A stretch of DNA of 64,000 nt, from positions 3,100,001-3,164,000 of the forward strand of contig NZ_JARVRS010000001.1 in NCBI RefSeq assembly GCF_030209575.1, written 5' to 3'. The notes below the pieces were generated by a model. That model saw only the letters and a list, made by a program, of their open reading frames with translations. It ran no database searches and had not been told where the DNA came from. This document shows positions 19,986 to 28,335 of the stretch, piece after piece (positions within the stretch are counted from its first letter, which is position 1; each line of letters begins with the position of its first letter). The position numbers and the translations under genes are program-made. This DNA is from Leifsonia sp. fls2-241-R2A-40a. GTDB lineage: Bacteria; Actinomycetota; Actinomycetes; Actinomycetales; Microbacteriaceae.

Positions 19986-20672
19986 TCAGCGCAGCGGCCA
20001 GGCTCCGGACGTCGTGAACTGCGGGTCGCGCTCGCGACGCATGTACTCCTGGAAGTCGGCCGCCTGCTCGCGGCACCAGTCGACCTGACGCTGGTGCAGC
20101 TCTGCGGCCTCCAACGCGAGAGCTTCGGCGTGGATGCGCGCCAGCGCCTGCGCCACGCGGCCCGCTGCGATCGCGTCCGCCCCCGCGTCGTGCGCGGCCA
20201 GAAGATCGACGCCGTAGTGCGTCGCCGTGACGGTCAGGGTGCGCTTGCCACGGCGGAACTTGTCCACCGCCTTGTCGATCACCAACGGGTCCACGATCGG
20301 ACCGGGAGCGACCAGCGGCGCGACGTCGTAGCGGCGCGCCTCCCGGTCCAGCAGCGTGAAATCGTAGGGCGCGTTGTAGGCGACCACGGGGATGCCGCGG
20401 TCGAACAGGCTGCGCAGCTGCGCGACGATCGCGGCGACGGCGCGTGCCGCATCCATCCCGTCGGTGCGGGCACGCTCGGTCGTGATGCCGTGGATGGCCG
20501 TGGCCTCGGACGGGATCTCGACGCCCGGGTCGACGAGCCAGTCGCGCCGGTGGAGCACCTCACCGGTCTCGTCGAGCAGGCCGACGTGCGCGGTCACGAT
20601 CCTGGCCGATTCGACGTCGATGCCGGTGGTCTCGAGGTCGAAGACGCCGAGTCGCTGGTGCCAGGTGCTCAT
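19986..20672 (-). CDS. DEDDh 3'-5' exonuclease (DnaQ-like)
   Basis: 228-aa exonuclease of the DNA polymerase III epsilon superfamily. ExoI VFDLETTGIDVESARIV (residues ~10-26), ExoII VVAYNAPYDFTLLDRE and ExoIII HDAGADAIAAGRV are all present with their acidic residues and the catalytic histidine. It is a stand-alone protein without clamp-binding or UvrC domains. Whether it proofreads for the replicase or trims RNA is unknown. TAGCGT lies 6 nt before its ATG (20679-20684). Confidence 0.9.
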   Translation of the reverse strand: MSTWHQRLGVFDLETTGIDVESARIVTAHVGLLDETGEVLHRRDWLVDPGVEIPSEATAIHGITTERARTDGMDAARAVAAIVAQLRSLFDRGIPVVAYNAPYDFTLLDREARRYDVAPLVAPGPIVDPLVIDKAVDKFRRGKRTLTVTATHYGVDLLAAHDAGADAIAAGRVAQALARIHAEALALEAAELHQRQVDWCREQAADFQEYMRRERDPQFTTSGAWPLR

Positions 20673-20719
20673 GACCCAACGCTAAGCACCACCACCGTCA
20701 TGCCGTCGGCAGGCACGCC

Positions 20720-20775
20720 GAGGTGCTCGTAGTTGCACGTACCGACGGCGTGTCGGGCGCAGGTTCGAGCACCTC
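20720..20775. repeat. Inverted repeat between treS and the exonuclease gene
   Basis: GAGGTGCTCG (20720-20729) and CGAGCACCTC (20766-20775) are perfect inverted 10-mers with a 36-nt spacer that itself contains partly complementary ACCGACGGCGTG/CACGCC segments. It lies in the gap just upstream of the exonuclease and downstream of the treS stop on the same strand, so it may terminate treS transcription. Confidence 0.45.
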
Positions 20776-20792
20776 AGCGAACGGGGCGGCGC

Positions 20793-22502
20793 TCAGTCGC
20801 GGCGCGGCTCCATGTGCAGCCAGTAGAAGTTCTGCGTGCCGAGGGTCAGCGTGAAGCGGCCGTCGTCGGCGACGGTCGGGAACTCGGCCCCGCCGAACAG
20901 GTCGTAGAGCGTGCTGCCGGCGAACTCCGGCGCCTCCAGCGTGACGGAGACGGGATTGTGCGCGAACGAGAACACGCACAGCACGTCCTCCGGCTGGTCG
21001 CCGAAGTGCGACCCGCTTCCGGCGTACGACCGCACGAACGCCAGCACGGACTCGTGATCGGTCGGCAGCACGCGGATGTCGCCGAGCCCGAAGACGGGAT
21101 GCGCCTTGCGCACGTGGATGACGTTGCGGATCCAGTGCAGCAGCGAGCGGGACTGGGCGAGCTGCGCCTCAACGTTCACCTGGTTGTAGTGGAAGACCAG
21201 CGACTGGACGACCGGGAGGAATAGCTTGCCCGGGTCCGCGCTGGAGAAGCCCGCGTTCCGGTCCGGCGTCCACTGCATCGGGGTGCGGGAGCTGTCGCGG
21301 TCCGGCAGCCAGATGTTGTCGCCCATCCCGATCTCGTCGCCGTAGTAGAGGAACGGGCTTCCCGGCAGCGAGAACAGCAGCGCATGGGCGAGTTCCAGCT
21401 CGGCCCGGGAGTTGTCCAGCAGCGGCGCGAGCCGTCGGCGGATACCGATGTTGGCGCGCATCCGCGGGTCGTAGGCGTACCAGCCGTACATCGCCTGGCG
21501 GTACTCCTCGCTCACCATCTCGAGGGTGAGCTCGTCGTGGTTGCGGAGGAAGACGCCCCAGGCCGCGCCGTCGGGGACGTCCGTGGTCTCGGACAGCACC
21601 CGGACGAGTTCGCCGGCCTGCTGCGACCGCAGCGCGTAGAAGATGCGGGGCATGACGGGGAAGTCGAAGGCCATGTGGCACTCCGGCTCGTCCTCGCTGC
21701 CGAAGAACGCTGCGACCTCGCGGGGCCACTGGTTGGCCTCGGCGATCATGATGCGGCCCGGGTACTCGCGGTCGACCCACTCGCGCAGCTTGATGATGAA
21801 CTCGTGCGTCTTCGGCTCGCCCTCGCCGTTGCCCTCGTCGGACTCGTAGAGGTACGGGATGGCGTCGAGCCGGAAGCCGTCGACGCCCAGGTCGAGCCAG
21901 AACCGGACGATGTCGTACATCGCCTCGTGCACCGCCGGGTTCTCGAAGTTGAGGTCGGGCTGGTGCGAGAAGAAGCGGTGGAAGTAGAACTGGCGCCGCG
22001 CCTCGTCGAAGGCCCAGTTGGAGTCCTCGGTGTCGACGAAGATGATGCGGATGTCCGGCCACTTGTCGTCCGTGTCGTTCCAGACGTAGAAGTCGCCGTA
22101 CGGCCCCTCCGGGTCGGAGCGGGACTGCTGGAACCACTCGTGCTGGTCGGACGTGTGGTTGATCGGCAGGTCGATGATGATGCGCATGTTGCGCTCGTGC
22201 GCCTTGGTGACCAGCTCGCGGAACTCGTCGATCGTCCCGAACTCGGGGAGGATCGACTTGAAGTCGGCGACGTCGTACCCGCCGTCGCGCAGGGGCGACT
22301 GGAAGAACGGGGGAAGCCACAGCGCGTCGATCCCGAGCCACTGCAGGTAGTCGAGCTTCGAGGTGAGCCCGCTGATGTCTCCCGAGCCGTCGCCGTTGCT
22401 GTCGACGAACGACCGCACCATGACCTCGTAGAAGACCGACCGGCGGTACCACTGGGGGTCCAGGGCGAGTCCGGGCAGCGTGATGGGCGCGGTGAAGCTC
22501 AC
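20793..22502 (-). CDS. treS: Trehalose synthase (maltose alpha-D-glucosyltransferase)
   Basis: 569-aa GH13 subfamily 16 enzyme interconverting maltose and trehalose. It opens with the TreS pattern DPQWYRRSVFYEVMVRSFVD. The GH13 catalytic residues are D213 (GFRLDAIPYL), E255 (IMIAEANQWP) and D323 (RNHDEL). No maltokinase domain is fused and none lies next to it. A LacI-type operator overlaps the promoter, so expression is probably sugar-responsive. In the TreS-Mak-GlgE route it would draw on trehalose to feed glycogen made with GlgM. Confidence 0.95.
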   Translation of the reverse strand: MSFTAPITLPGLALDPQWYRRSVFYEVMVRSFVDSNGDGSGDISGLTSKLDYLQWLGIDALWLPPFFQSPLRDGGYDVADFKSILPEFGTIDEFRELVTKAHERNMRIIIDLPINHTSDQHEWFQQSRSDPEGPYGDFYVWNDTDDKWPDIRIIFVDTEDSNWAFDEARRQFYFHRFFSHQPDLNFENPAVHEAMYDIVRFWLDLGVDGFRLDAIPYLYESDEGNGEGEPKTHEFIIKLREWVDREYPGRIMIAEANQWPREVAAFFGSEDEPECHMAFDFPVMPRIFYALRSQQAGELVRVLSETTDVPDGAAWGVFLRNHDELTLEMVSEEYRQAMYGWYAYDPRMRANIGIRRRLAPLLDNSRAELELAHALLFSLPGSPFLYYGDEIGMGDNIWLPDRDSSRTPMQWTPDRNAGFSSADPGKLFLPVVQSLVFHYNQVNVEAQLAQSRSLLHWIRNVIHVRKAHPVFGLGDIRVLPTDHESVLAFVRSYAGSGSHFGDQPEDVLCVFSFAHNPVSVTLEAPEFAGSTLYDLFGGAEFPTVADDGRFTLTLGTQNFYWLHMEPRRD

Positions 22503-22526
22503 GGTTCTCCTTCAGAGCGGTGACGC

Positions 22527-22541
22527 TGCAAGCGATTGCAA
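22527..22541. promoter_or_regulatory. LacI-family operator at the treS promoter
   Basis: TGCAAGCGATTGCAA, containing the palindrome TGCAA-n4-TTGCA with central CG, matches the LacI/GalR/MalR operator consensus. It lies 24 nt before the treS start and just downstream of a -10 (TAGACT on the minus strand, 22549-22554), over the expected transcription start, which is a repressor position. Confidence 0.75.
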
Positions 22542-22548
22542 CCGTAGA

Positions 22549-22554
22549 AGTCTA
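22549..22554 (-). promoter_or_regulatory. treS: -10 element of treS
   Basis: TAGACT on the minus strand, with a possible -35 TGGACA at 22574-22579 (19-bp spacer). The start site should fall inside or beside the LacI-type operator. Confidence 0.5.
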
Positions 22555-22601
22555 GGACCTGCGGACGGTGCGCTGTCCAGTCCCTGCCTAGACTGTTAGC
22601 G

Positions 22602-23504
22602 ATGACTGTCAGCTCGCCCTATGCCGCCGCCCTCGGGCGGGTGCCCGTGCGGGAGGGGACGGCCGATGTCCTCGGCTCGACCACCCGGTTCTGGGACTAC
22701 GGCGACCCGGATGCAGCGACCACGCTGGTGCTCGTCCACGGCTTCCGCGGAGACCACCACGGACTGGAGCCGGTGGTGGCTCAGCTGGACGGCGTACGGA
22801 TGGTCTCGCCCGACCTTCCCGGTTTCGGCGACTCGACGCCGATGACAGGAGCGGCGCACGACGTCGAAGGATACGGGAGCTGGCTCCGCGCCTTCGTGTC
22901 CGGCTTGGGACTGACCGGCCGGGTGGTGCTGCTCGGGCACTCGTTCGGGTCGATCGTCGTCGCCGGGTCGCTGGCCGCGGCATCCGACAGCGCCCGTCCG
23001 GACGCGGTGGTGCTAGTGAACCCGATCGGCCAGCCGGCCCTGCAGGGGCCGCGCGGCGTGCTCACGCGCCTGGCGATCTTCTATTACTGGCTCGCCGCCG
23101 TGCTTCCCGAGAGGCTCGGGTTCGCGCTGCTGCGCAACCGCGTGATCGTCCGTGTGATGAGCGTCGCGATGGCGAAGACCAAGGAGCCGGCGTTGCGTCG
23201 CTGGATCCACGACCAGCACGACCGCTACTTCTCGGCGTTCAGCGACCGCCGGGTGGTTCTGGAGGCGTTCCGCGCCTCGGTGTCGCACGACGTCAGCGAG
23301 TACGCGGCGCGCATCCCGGAGCCGACCCTGCTCGTCGCGGCGGAGAAAGACGACATCACCCCGATCGCGGCCGAGTACCGGCTGCAGAAGCTCTTCCCGC
23401 AGGCGAAGCTGGTGGCGATCCCGGAGGTCGGCCACCTCATCCACTACGAGACCCCGGAGGCGGCGGCCCGCGCCATTCAGGACTTCCTGAAGGCGCGCGC
23501 ATGA
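22602..23504 (+). CDS. Alpha/beta hydrolase
   Basis: 300-aa alpha/beta-hydrolase-fold protein; substrate unknown. Oxyanion-hole segment VLVHGFRGDHHGLEPVV, nucleophile elbow GHSFGS (serine at ~112-113), acid near EKDDITPIAAEY and histidine in EVGHLIHYE. TAGACT at 22589-22594 lies 7 nt before the ATG, so the mRNA is probably leaderless. Its stop overlaps the start of the next glycosyltransferase by 4 nt (ATGA), so the two are co-translated. Confidence 0.88.
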   Translation: MTVSSPYAAALGRVPVREGTADVLGSTTRFWDYGDPDAATTLVLVHGFRGDHHGLEPVVAQLDGVRMVSPDLPGFGDSTPMTGAAHDVEGYGSWLRAFVSGLGLTGRVVLLGHSFGSIVVAGSLAAASDSARPDAVVLVNPIGQPALQGPRGVLTRLAIFYYWLAAVLPERLGFALLRNRVIVRVMSVAMAKTKEPALRRWIHDQHDRYFSAFSDRRVVLEAFRASVSHDVSEYAARIPEPTLLVAAEKDDITPIAAEYRLQKLFPQAKLVAIPEVGHLIHYETPEAAARAIQDFLKARA

Positions 23505-24583
23505 GGATCCTGTTCGACTGCCGCTACACACGCATCGGCCGGCACGACGGCATCAGCCGCTACACGGCCGGGCTCGTCACCGCGCTCTCGAAGCTGCATC
23601 CGGTCACCATGCTGATCAGCGACCACCGGCAGCTGGAGTTGCTTCCGGACCTGCCGTGGGAGCTCATCCAGTCGCCCACGTCGATGGGGGAGCCGTGGGT
23701 GGCGCGGACCGTCAACCGGCTGAAGCCCGACATCGTCTTCACGCCGATGCAGACCATGGGCGCCTTCGGCCGGAAGTACCGCCTCGTGCTCACCGTGCAC
23801 GACCTCATCTACTACCGGCACCCGACGCCGCCGCGCGATCTGCCGGCCTTCGTGCGCGGACTCTGGCGGCTGTACCACCTGGCGTGGTGGCCGCAGAGGC
23901 TGCTGCTGAACCGCTCCGATGCCGTCGTCACCGTCTCGGGGACGACGAAGGACCTCATCGCCGAGCACCACCTGACGAAGCGGCCGGTGCACGTCGTCCC
24001 GAACGCGGCCGACATGCCCGAGCTGGCGCCCGGCCGCGCTGAGCGCACGGCGCCCGAGAGCAAGAGCCTGGTCTATATGGGCTCGTTCATGCCGTACAAG
24101 AACGTGGACACGCTGGTGCGGGCGGTGGCGCTGCTGCCGGAGTACACCCTCCATCTGATGAGCCGGGTGCCCGATGCGGAACGGGAGCGCCTGAGCGCGC
24201 TCACGCCGGACGCGCGGCTGGTCTTCCACAACGGCGCCAGCGACGAGGAGTACGCGGAGACGCTGGCCGCCGCGACGGCGCTGGTGTCCGCCTCGCACGA
24301 CGAGGGGTTCGGCATCCCGCTGGTGGAGGCGATGACGGTCGGCACGCCGGTGGTCGTCAGCGACATCCCGATCTTCCGCGAGATCGGCGGGGAGGCCGCG
24401 CTGTTCTTCGAGGCGGACTCGCCCGAGCAGGTCGCGGCGCGGGTGCGGCACCTCGAGGAGGACGGTGTCTGGGCGGCCCGCTCGGCCGCCGGCCATGCGC
24501 AGGCGCAGCGGTACACCTGGGACGGATCGGCCGAGCGGCTGCTGAACGTGCTGACAACGGTCGGCCCCCGACGCCGCCACTGA
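23501..24583 (+). CDS. Glycosyltransferase family 4
   Basis: 360-aa GT4 transferase, two Rossmann-type domains. N-terminus MRILFDCRYTRIGRHDGISR, centre VYMGSFMPYKNVDTLVRAVA, and the C-terminal ASHDEGFGIPLVEAMTVGTP with the E-x7-E motif that binds the nucleotide sugar. Acceptor unknown; cell-envelope glycan or glycolipid is plausible. Coupled to the upstream hydrolase. Confidence 0.9.
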   Translation: MRILFDCRYTRIGRHDGISRYTAGLVTALSKLHPVTMLISDHRQLELLPDLPWELIQSPTSMGEPWVARTVNRLKPDIVFTPMQTMGAFGRKYRLVLTVHDLIYYRHPTPPRDLPAFVRGLWRLYHLAWWPQRLLLNRSDAVVTVSGTTKDLIAEHHLTKRPVHVVPNAADMPELAPGRAERTAPESKSLVYMGSFMPYKNVDTLVRAVALLPEYTLHLMSRVPDAERERLSALTPDARLVFHNGASDEEYAETLAAATALVSASHDEGFGIPLVEAMTVGTPVVVSDIPIFREIGGEAALFFEADSPEQVAARVRHLEEDGVWAARSAAGHAQAQRYTWDGSAERLLNVLTTVGPRRRH

Positions 24584-24590
24584 CGTCTGG

Positions 24591-24640
24591 TTGACACGAC
24601 ACGCCGTCGGAGGGGACGCACGCGCGGCGTGTCGCGTCAA
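24591..24640. repeat. Inverted repeat between convergent genes
   Basis: TTGACACGACACGCCG (24591-24606) and its near-perfect inverted copy (24625-24640, one mismatch) with an 18-nt spacer. It fills the gap between the glycosyltransferase and the convergent carboxypeptidase and probably acts as a bidirectional transcription stop, though no T-run follows. Confidence 0.6.
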
Positions 24641-24649
24641 GCAGGCGCG

Positions 24650-25906
24650 TTACGTGCCCAGACCGCCGGGATGGGCGAGGCGCCAGCCGAAGCCCGGATC
24701 CGGGACGTCGCGCGCGAGCGCGAGCGGGACGGTCGCCGTGGACCCGTTGAGCGTGAACGTCCCCTGGCCGAGGATGTCGCCCTTGAATCCCGACGAGAGC
24801 GGCCGGGTCTGCAGGTCGACGGTGATGGGCGTGTCGGACCAGACCACGAACGACTTGGTCTCGGTCGCGATCAGCTTGGAGGTGACTCCCCAGGCGGTCG
24901 TGTAAGTCCCGAACACCTGCCCCTTCTCGACCGCCGTGACGGGATGGAACCCGGCCTTCATGCTGGTCAGCAGAGCCCGGACGCCCGCCCAGAGATCGTC
25001 GTGGGTGGGGGCTCCCAGCACGGCGCCGATGACGCGGACCTTGGTGGTGCCGATCGGGATCTCGGCCGAGAACAGCAGGCAGTTGCCGGCCTGGTCGGTG
25101 TTCCCGGTCTTGATGCCGTCCACACCCTCGAAGCCGAGCAGGGTGTTCGTGTTGTCCTGAGGTCCCGCGCCCGGCAGGGTCGCGCTCTTCTGGGAGACGA
25201 TGGAGGTCAGCGCCGGAGACTGCAGAACCAGCTTTCCGATCCCGATCAGGTCTTTCGTCGTGCTCACGTTGCCGGGGTCGAGTCCGTCCGGCGTGACGAT
25301 CTTCGTGCCCGTGAAGCCCTTCTGCGCGAGCCAGTCGTTGGCGGCCTTCACGTAGGCGCTCGTCGACCCGAACGCCCAGTTCGTCAGCGAGATCGCGTAG
25401 TTGTTCGCTGACGGGAGCAGCATCGCCTCCAAGGCCTGCTTCTCGGTCAAGGAAGTACCCGCGACGACGGGGGCCCACGATCCTCCGGCGCCCACGACCT
25501 CGTTCCAGATGTCGACGTCGCGCTGCGTGAACGCGATCTCCGGCCCTTGCTCGTCGCCCTTCAGGGGCTTCTTCTCCAGCACGACCAGGGCCGTGATGGT
25601 CTTGGTGATGCTGGCGATGGGAACGCTCGCGTCGCTTCCGTGCGTGGCGGACGCACCGGGATAGTCGGGCGCGACGATCGCCGACGAGCCGTAGGACGGC
25701 CACGCCAGCTGGGCGGCGGGCTGCACCAGCGACTTCTCGTGCGCGACGGCCGCTGCCGTGGCGGGGACCGGGGCCACCAGCGACCCGACGACGTAGACGA
25801 ACGCCACCAGCACCGCGATCAGGATGCCGAAGACCACGATGCGGCGTCGGCGGTAGACATTGCGCGGAACTCGGCGCGGCGGATCGGCGAGGGCTTGCTG
25901 GGGCAT
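24650..25906 (-). CDS. D-alanyl-D-alanine carboxypeptidase (peptidase S11, PBP5-like)
   Basis: 418-aa penicillin-binding protein trimming the terminal D-Ala of peptidoglycan stem peptides outside the membrane. A basic N-terminus is followed by one transmembrane helix (~23-45). Catalytic motifs: S99-I-T-K102, S166-A-N168 and K266-T-G268, in the right order and spacing. ATG 25906 is preceded by TAAAAT on the same strand (25914-25919) with 7 nt between, so it is leaderless-like; longer upstream frames lack family similarity. Confidence 0.93.
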   Translation of the reverse strand: MPQQALADPPRRVPRNVYRRRRIVVFGILIAVLVAFVYVVGSLVAPVPATAAAVAHEKSLVQPAAQLAWPSYGSSAIVAPDYPGASATHGSDASVPIASITKTITALVVLEKKPLKGDEQGPEIAFTQRDVDIWNEVVGAGGSWAPVVAGTSLTEKQALEAMLLPSANNYAISLTNWAFGSTSAYVKAANDWLAQKGFTGTKIVTPDGLDPGNVSTTKDLIGIGKLVLQSPALTSIVSQKSATLPGAGPQDNTNTLLGFEGVDGIKTGNTDQAGNCLLFSAEIPIGTTKVRVIGAVLGAPTHDDLWAGVRALLTSMKAGFHPVTAVEKGQVFGTYTTAWGVTSKLIATETKSFVVWSDTPITVDLQTRPLSSGFKGDILGQGTFTLNGSTATVPLALARDVPDPGFGWRLAHPGGLGT

Positions 25907-25926
25907 CGCGTCGATTTTAGCCGGGG

Positions 25927-26751
25927 CTAGTGATGCGACGGCTGAGAACGCGCGCGCAACGCCCAGAGTGCCACCGCCGACGCGGAGGCGACATTGAGCG
26001 AATCGACCCCGTGCAGCATCGGGATGGTGACCACGGTGTCGGCGGCCGCGAGTGCCCGGCGGCTGAGGCCGTCGCCCTCCGCGCCGAACACCATCGCGAC
26101 CCGTTCGGGCGGATCGGCGGCATACGCATCGAGGCCGACCGCGTCGTCGGCGAGCGCGAGGGCGGCGATCTCGAAGCCGGCGTCGTGGAGCAGCGGCACC
26201 GCCGCATCCCACTCGGGCAGCCGGGTCCACGGCACCTGCAGCACGGTCCCCATGCTGACGCGGACGCTACGGCGGTAGAGCGGGTCCGCGCAGCGCGGGG
26301 TGACCAGGACGGCGTCCGCCCCGAGACCCGCCACCGCACGGAAGATCGCCCCGACGTTGGTGTGGTCGACGATGTCCTCCAGCACGACGACGCGCCGCGC
26401 ATCCCGCAGCAGGCCGGCGGGTTCGGGGAGCGCGGGCCGGTGCATCGCCGCCAGCGCGCCGCGGTGGAGGTGGTAGCCGGTCAGGCGCTCCAGCACGGCC
26501 GCGTCGCCGACGAACACGGGGACGTCGGGGAACGGCGCCAGCAGCGGCTCCATGTCGGGGAGCCACTGCTCCTGCAGCAGGACCGACCGCGGCCGGTGGC
26601 CCGCAGCGAGCGCCCGGGTGATGACCTTCGTCGACTCCGCGATGTACAACCCGCCGGCCGGCTCGCTGACGCGTCGCAGCGCGACGTCGGTGAGACGCGA
26701 GTAGTCGGCGAGGCCGTCGGCCTCCAGGTCGGCGATGCGGTGCAGGAGCAT
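25927..26751 (-). CDS. TrmH/SpoU-family RNA 2'-O-methyltransferase
   Basis: 274-aa SPOUT methyltransferase acting on tRNA or rRNA ribose. An N-terminal substrate-binding domain is followed by the three SPOUT motifs: NVGAIFRAVAGLGADAVLV (~134-152), VFGAEGDGLSRRAL, and IPMLHGVDSLNVASASAVAL, which form the knot. Specific target not predictable. It lies close behind the start of the carboxypeptidase gene on the same strand. Confidence 0.9.
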   Translation of the reverse strand: MLLHRIADLEADGLADYSRLTDVALRRVSEPAGGLYIAESTKVITRALAAGHRPRSVLLQEQWLPDMEPLLAPFPDVPVFVGDAAVLERLTGYHLHRGALAAMHRPALPEPAGLLRDARRVVVLEDIVDHTNVGAIFRAVAGLGADAVLVTPRCADPLYRRSVRVSMGTVLQVPWTRLPEWDAAVPLLHDAGFEIAALALADDAVGLDAYAADPPERVAMVFGAEGDGLSRRALAAADTVVTIPMLHGVDSLNVASASAVALWALRARSQPSHH

Positions 26752-26827
26752 GCCTCAACATTGCCAGGCGCACGAAACAAAACCGAAAACTGGGGTGTTT
26801 AGACTTCAGAAGGACTTGGAGGTTGAT

Positions 26828-27673
26828 GTGACCACGCTGACGACCGCGCTCTCGCCCGAGCTCGCCCGCGGCATCGACCAGACCGTCGAGCTGCTCTCCG
26901 GCCGGAGGTTCGCGGTTCTGACCGGGGCCGGCGTGTCCACCGACTCGGGGATCCCGGACTACCGCGGCGAGGGTGCGCCGAAGCGCACGCCGATGACGTT
27001 CCAGCAGTTCCTCGCCGACGACGGCTTCCGCAAGCGCTATTGGGCCGGAAGTCACCTCGGCTACCGCCGGTTCGCTGCCGCGCACCCCAACGACGGCCAT
27101 CGCGCGCTCGTGCGACTCGAAGAGTCGGGTGCGGCCAACGGCGTCATCACACAGAACGTGGATGGCCTGCACAAGCAGGCGGGGTCGCGCAAAGTCGTCG
27201 ACCTCCACGGAGCGATGGACCGCGTGCTCTGCCTGGTCTGCGGCCAGATCTTCGCCCGGGAAGCGATCACCGCGCGCATCGACGCGGCCAACCCGTGGCT
27301 CGACACCGACGGAGCCGTCGAGATCGCACCGGACGGCGACGCGATCGTCACGGACATCGACGCCTTCACCGTCCCGGACTGCACCGTCTGCGGCGGCCAC
27401 CTGAAGCCGGATGTCGTCTTCTTCGGCGAGTTCGTCCCCGCCGAGAAGTACCGCGAGGCGAGTGCGCTGGTCCGCTCGGCCGACGCACTGGTGATCGCCG
27501 GGTCGTCGCTGGCCGTCAATTCGGGCATCCGCCTGCTCGAGGAGGCACGGCGTCGCCGCCTGCCGATCGTGATCGTCAACCGCGGCCAGACCAAGGGCGA
27601 CGGGCGGGCGACCATTAAGCTGGATGGTGGGACGACCGAGACACTGGTCGAGCTCGCCAAGCGGCTGGGCTGA
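26828..27673 (+). CDS. Sir2-family NAD-dependent protein deacylase
   Basis: 281-aa sirtuin. GTG 26828 has GGAGG 5 nt upstream. NAD motifs GAGVSTDSGIPDYR (33-46) and TQNVDGLH (108-115), catalytic H128, and a zinc site from C135, C138, C185 and C188. The sequence between the cysteine pairs is longer than in CobB. The GAGVSTDSGIPDYRG motif with downstream LGYRRF resembles class II (SIRT4-like) sirtuins rather than the desuccinylase type; substrate unknown. Confidence 0.92.
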   Translation: MTTLTTALSPELARGIDQTVELLSGRRFAVLTGAGVSTDSGIPDYRGEGAPKRTPMTFQQFLADDGFRKRYWAGSHLGYRRFAAAHPNDGHRALVRLEESGAANGVITQNVDGLHKQAGSRKVVDLHGAMDRVLCLVCGQIFAREAITARIDAANPWLDTDGAVEIAPDGDAIVTDIDAFTVPDCTVCGGHLKPDVVFFGEFVPAEKYREASALVRSADALVIAGSSLAVNSGIRLLEEARRRRLPIVIVNRGQTKGDGRATIKLDGGTTETLVELAKRLG

Positions 27674-27713
27674 CACCGACCGACTCACCCGCGTCCCGGA
27701 CGAAAGGACGCGC

Positions 27714-28313
27714 GTGACCTTCATCTCGCTGGTGCGGCACGGACAGACCGACTGGAACCTCGCCAAGCGCATCCAGGGCTCCAGCGACATCCCGCTGAAC
27801 GCGACGGGACGTGCGCAGGCCGAGACGACGGGTCTGGCTCTCGCCGGCGGACGGTTCGACGCGATCTACGCGAGCCCGCTCTCGCGTGCGCTCGACACCG
27901 CACGGATCATCGCCGGGCATGTCGGTCTGGGCGAACCCGCCCGGCTGCCCGCTGTCGCTGAGCGGCAGTACGGCGAGGCGGAGGGACTCACCGGCGAGCA
28001 GATCCTCGAGCGCTGGCCGGAGGGGCAGCCGGTTCCGGGCCGCGAGTCGCGCGATCAGGTCGTCGCCCGTGCGCTACCCGCCCTCCGTGAGCTGGGGGAG
28101 CAGCATCCCGGCGAGAACGTCATCGTGGTCAGCCACGGCGGCGTCATCTCGTCGCTGGTCCGGCACGTCACCGACCATGCGCTGCCGGGGCCGGGGGAGC
28201 TCATCCCCAACGGCTCGGTGCACCGTTTCCTGTACGACGACGGCGTCATCACCCTCGACCGGTTCAACCTGGGCCCGGAGGACCGCGACCTCTACACCGC
28301 GTCGGTGATGTGA
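27714..28313 (+). CDS. Histidine phosphatase family protein
   Basis: 199-aa phosphoglycerate-mutase-fold phosphatase. RHG motif in LVRHGQTDWN (catalytic histidine near residue 9), second histidine in VVSHGGVISSLV, and the acid in AERQYGEAEGLTGEQI. GTG 27714 with GAAAGGA upstream; the gene starts 40 nt after the sirtuin. The exact substrate (sugar phosphate, nucleotide or cofactor) is not predictable. Confidence 0.88.
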   Translation: MTFISLVRHGQTDWNLAKRIQGSSDIPLNATGRAQAETTGLALAGGRFDAIYASPLSRALDTARIIAGHVGLGEPARLPAVAERQYGEAEGLTGEQILERWPEGQPVPGRESRDQVVARALPALRELGEQHPGENVIVVSHGGVISSLVRHVTDHALPGPGELIPNGSVHRFLYDDGVITLDRFNLGPEDRDLYTASVM

Positions 28314-28335
28314 CGCGCGGCTGCGTGTAACGCGC

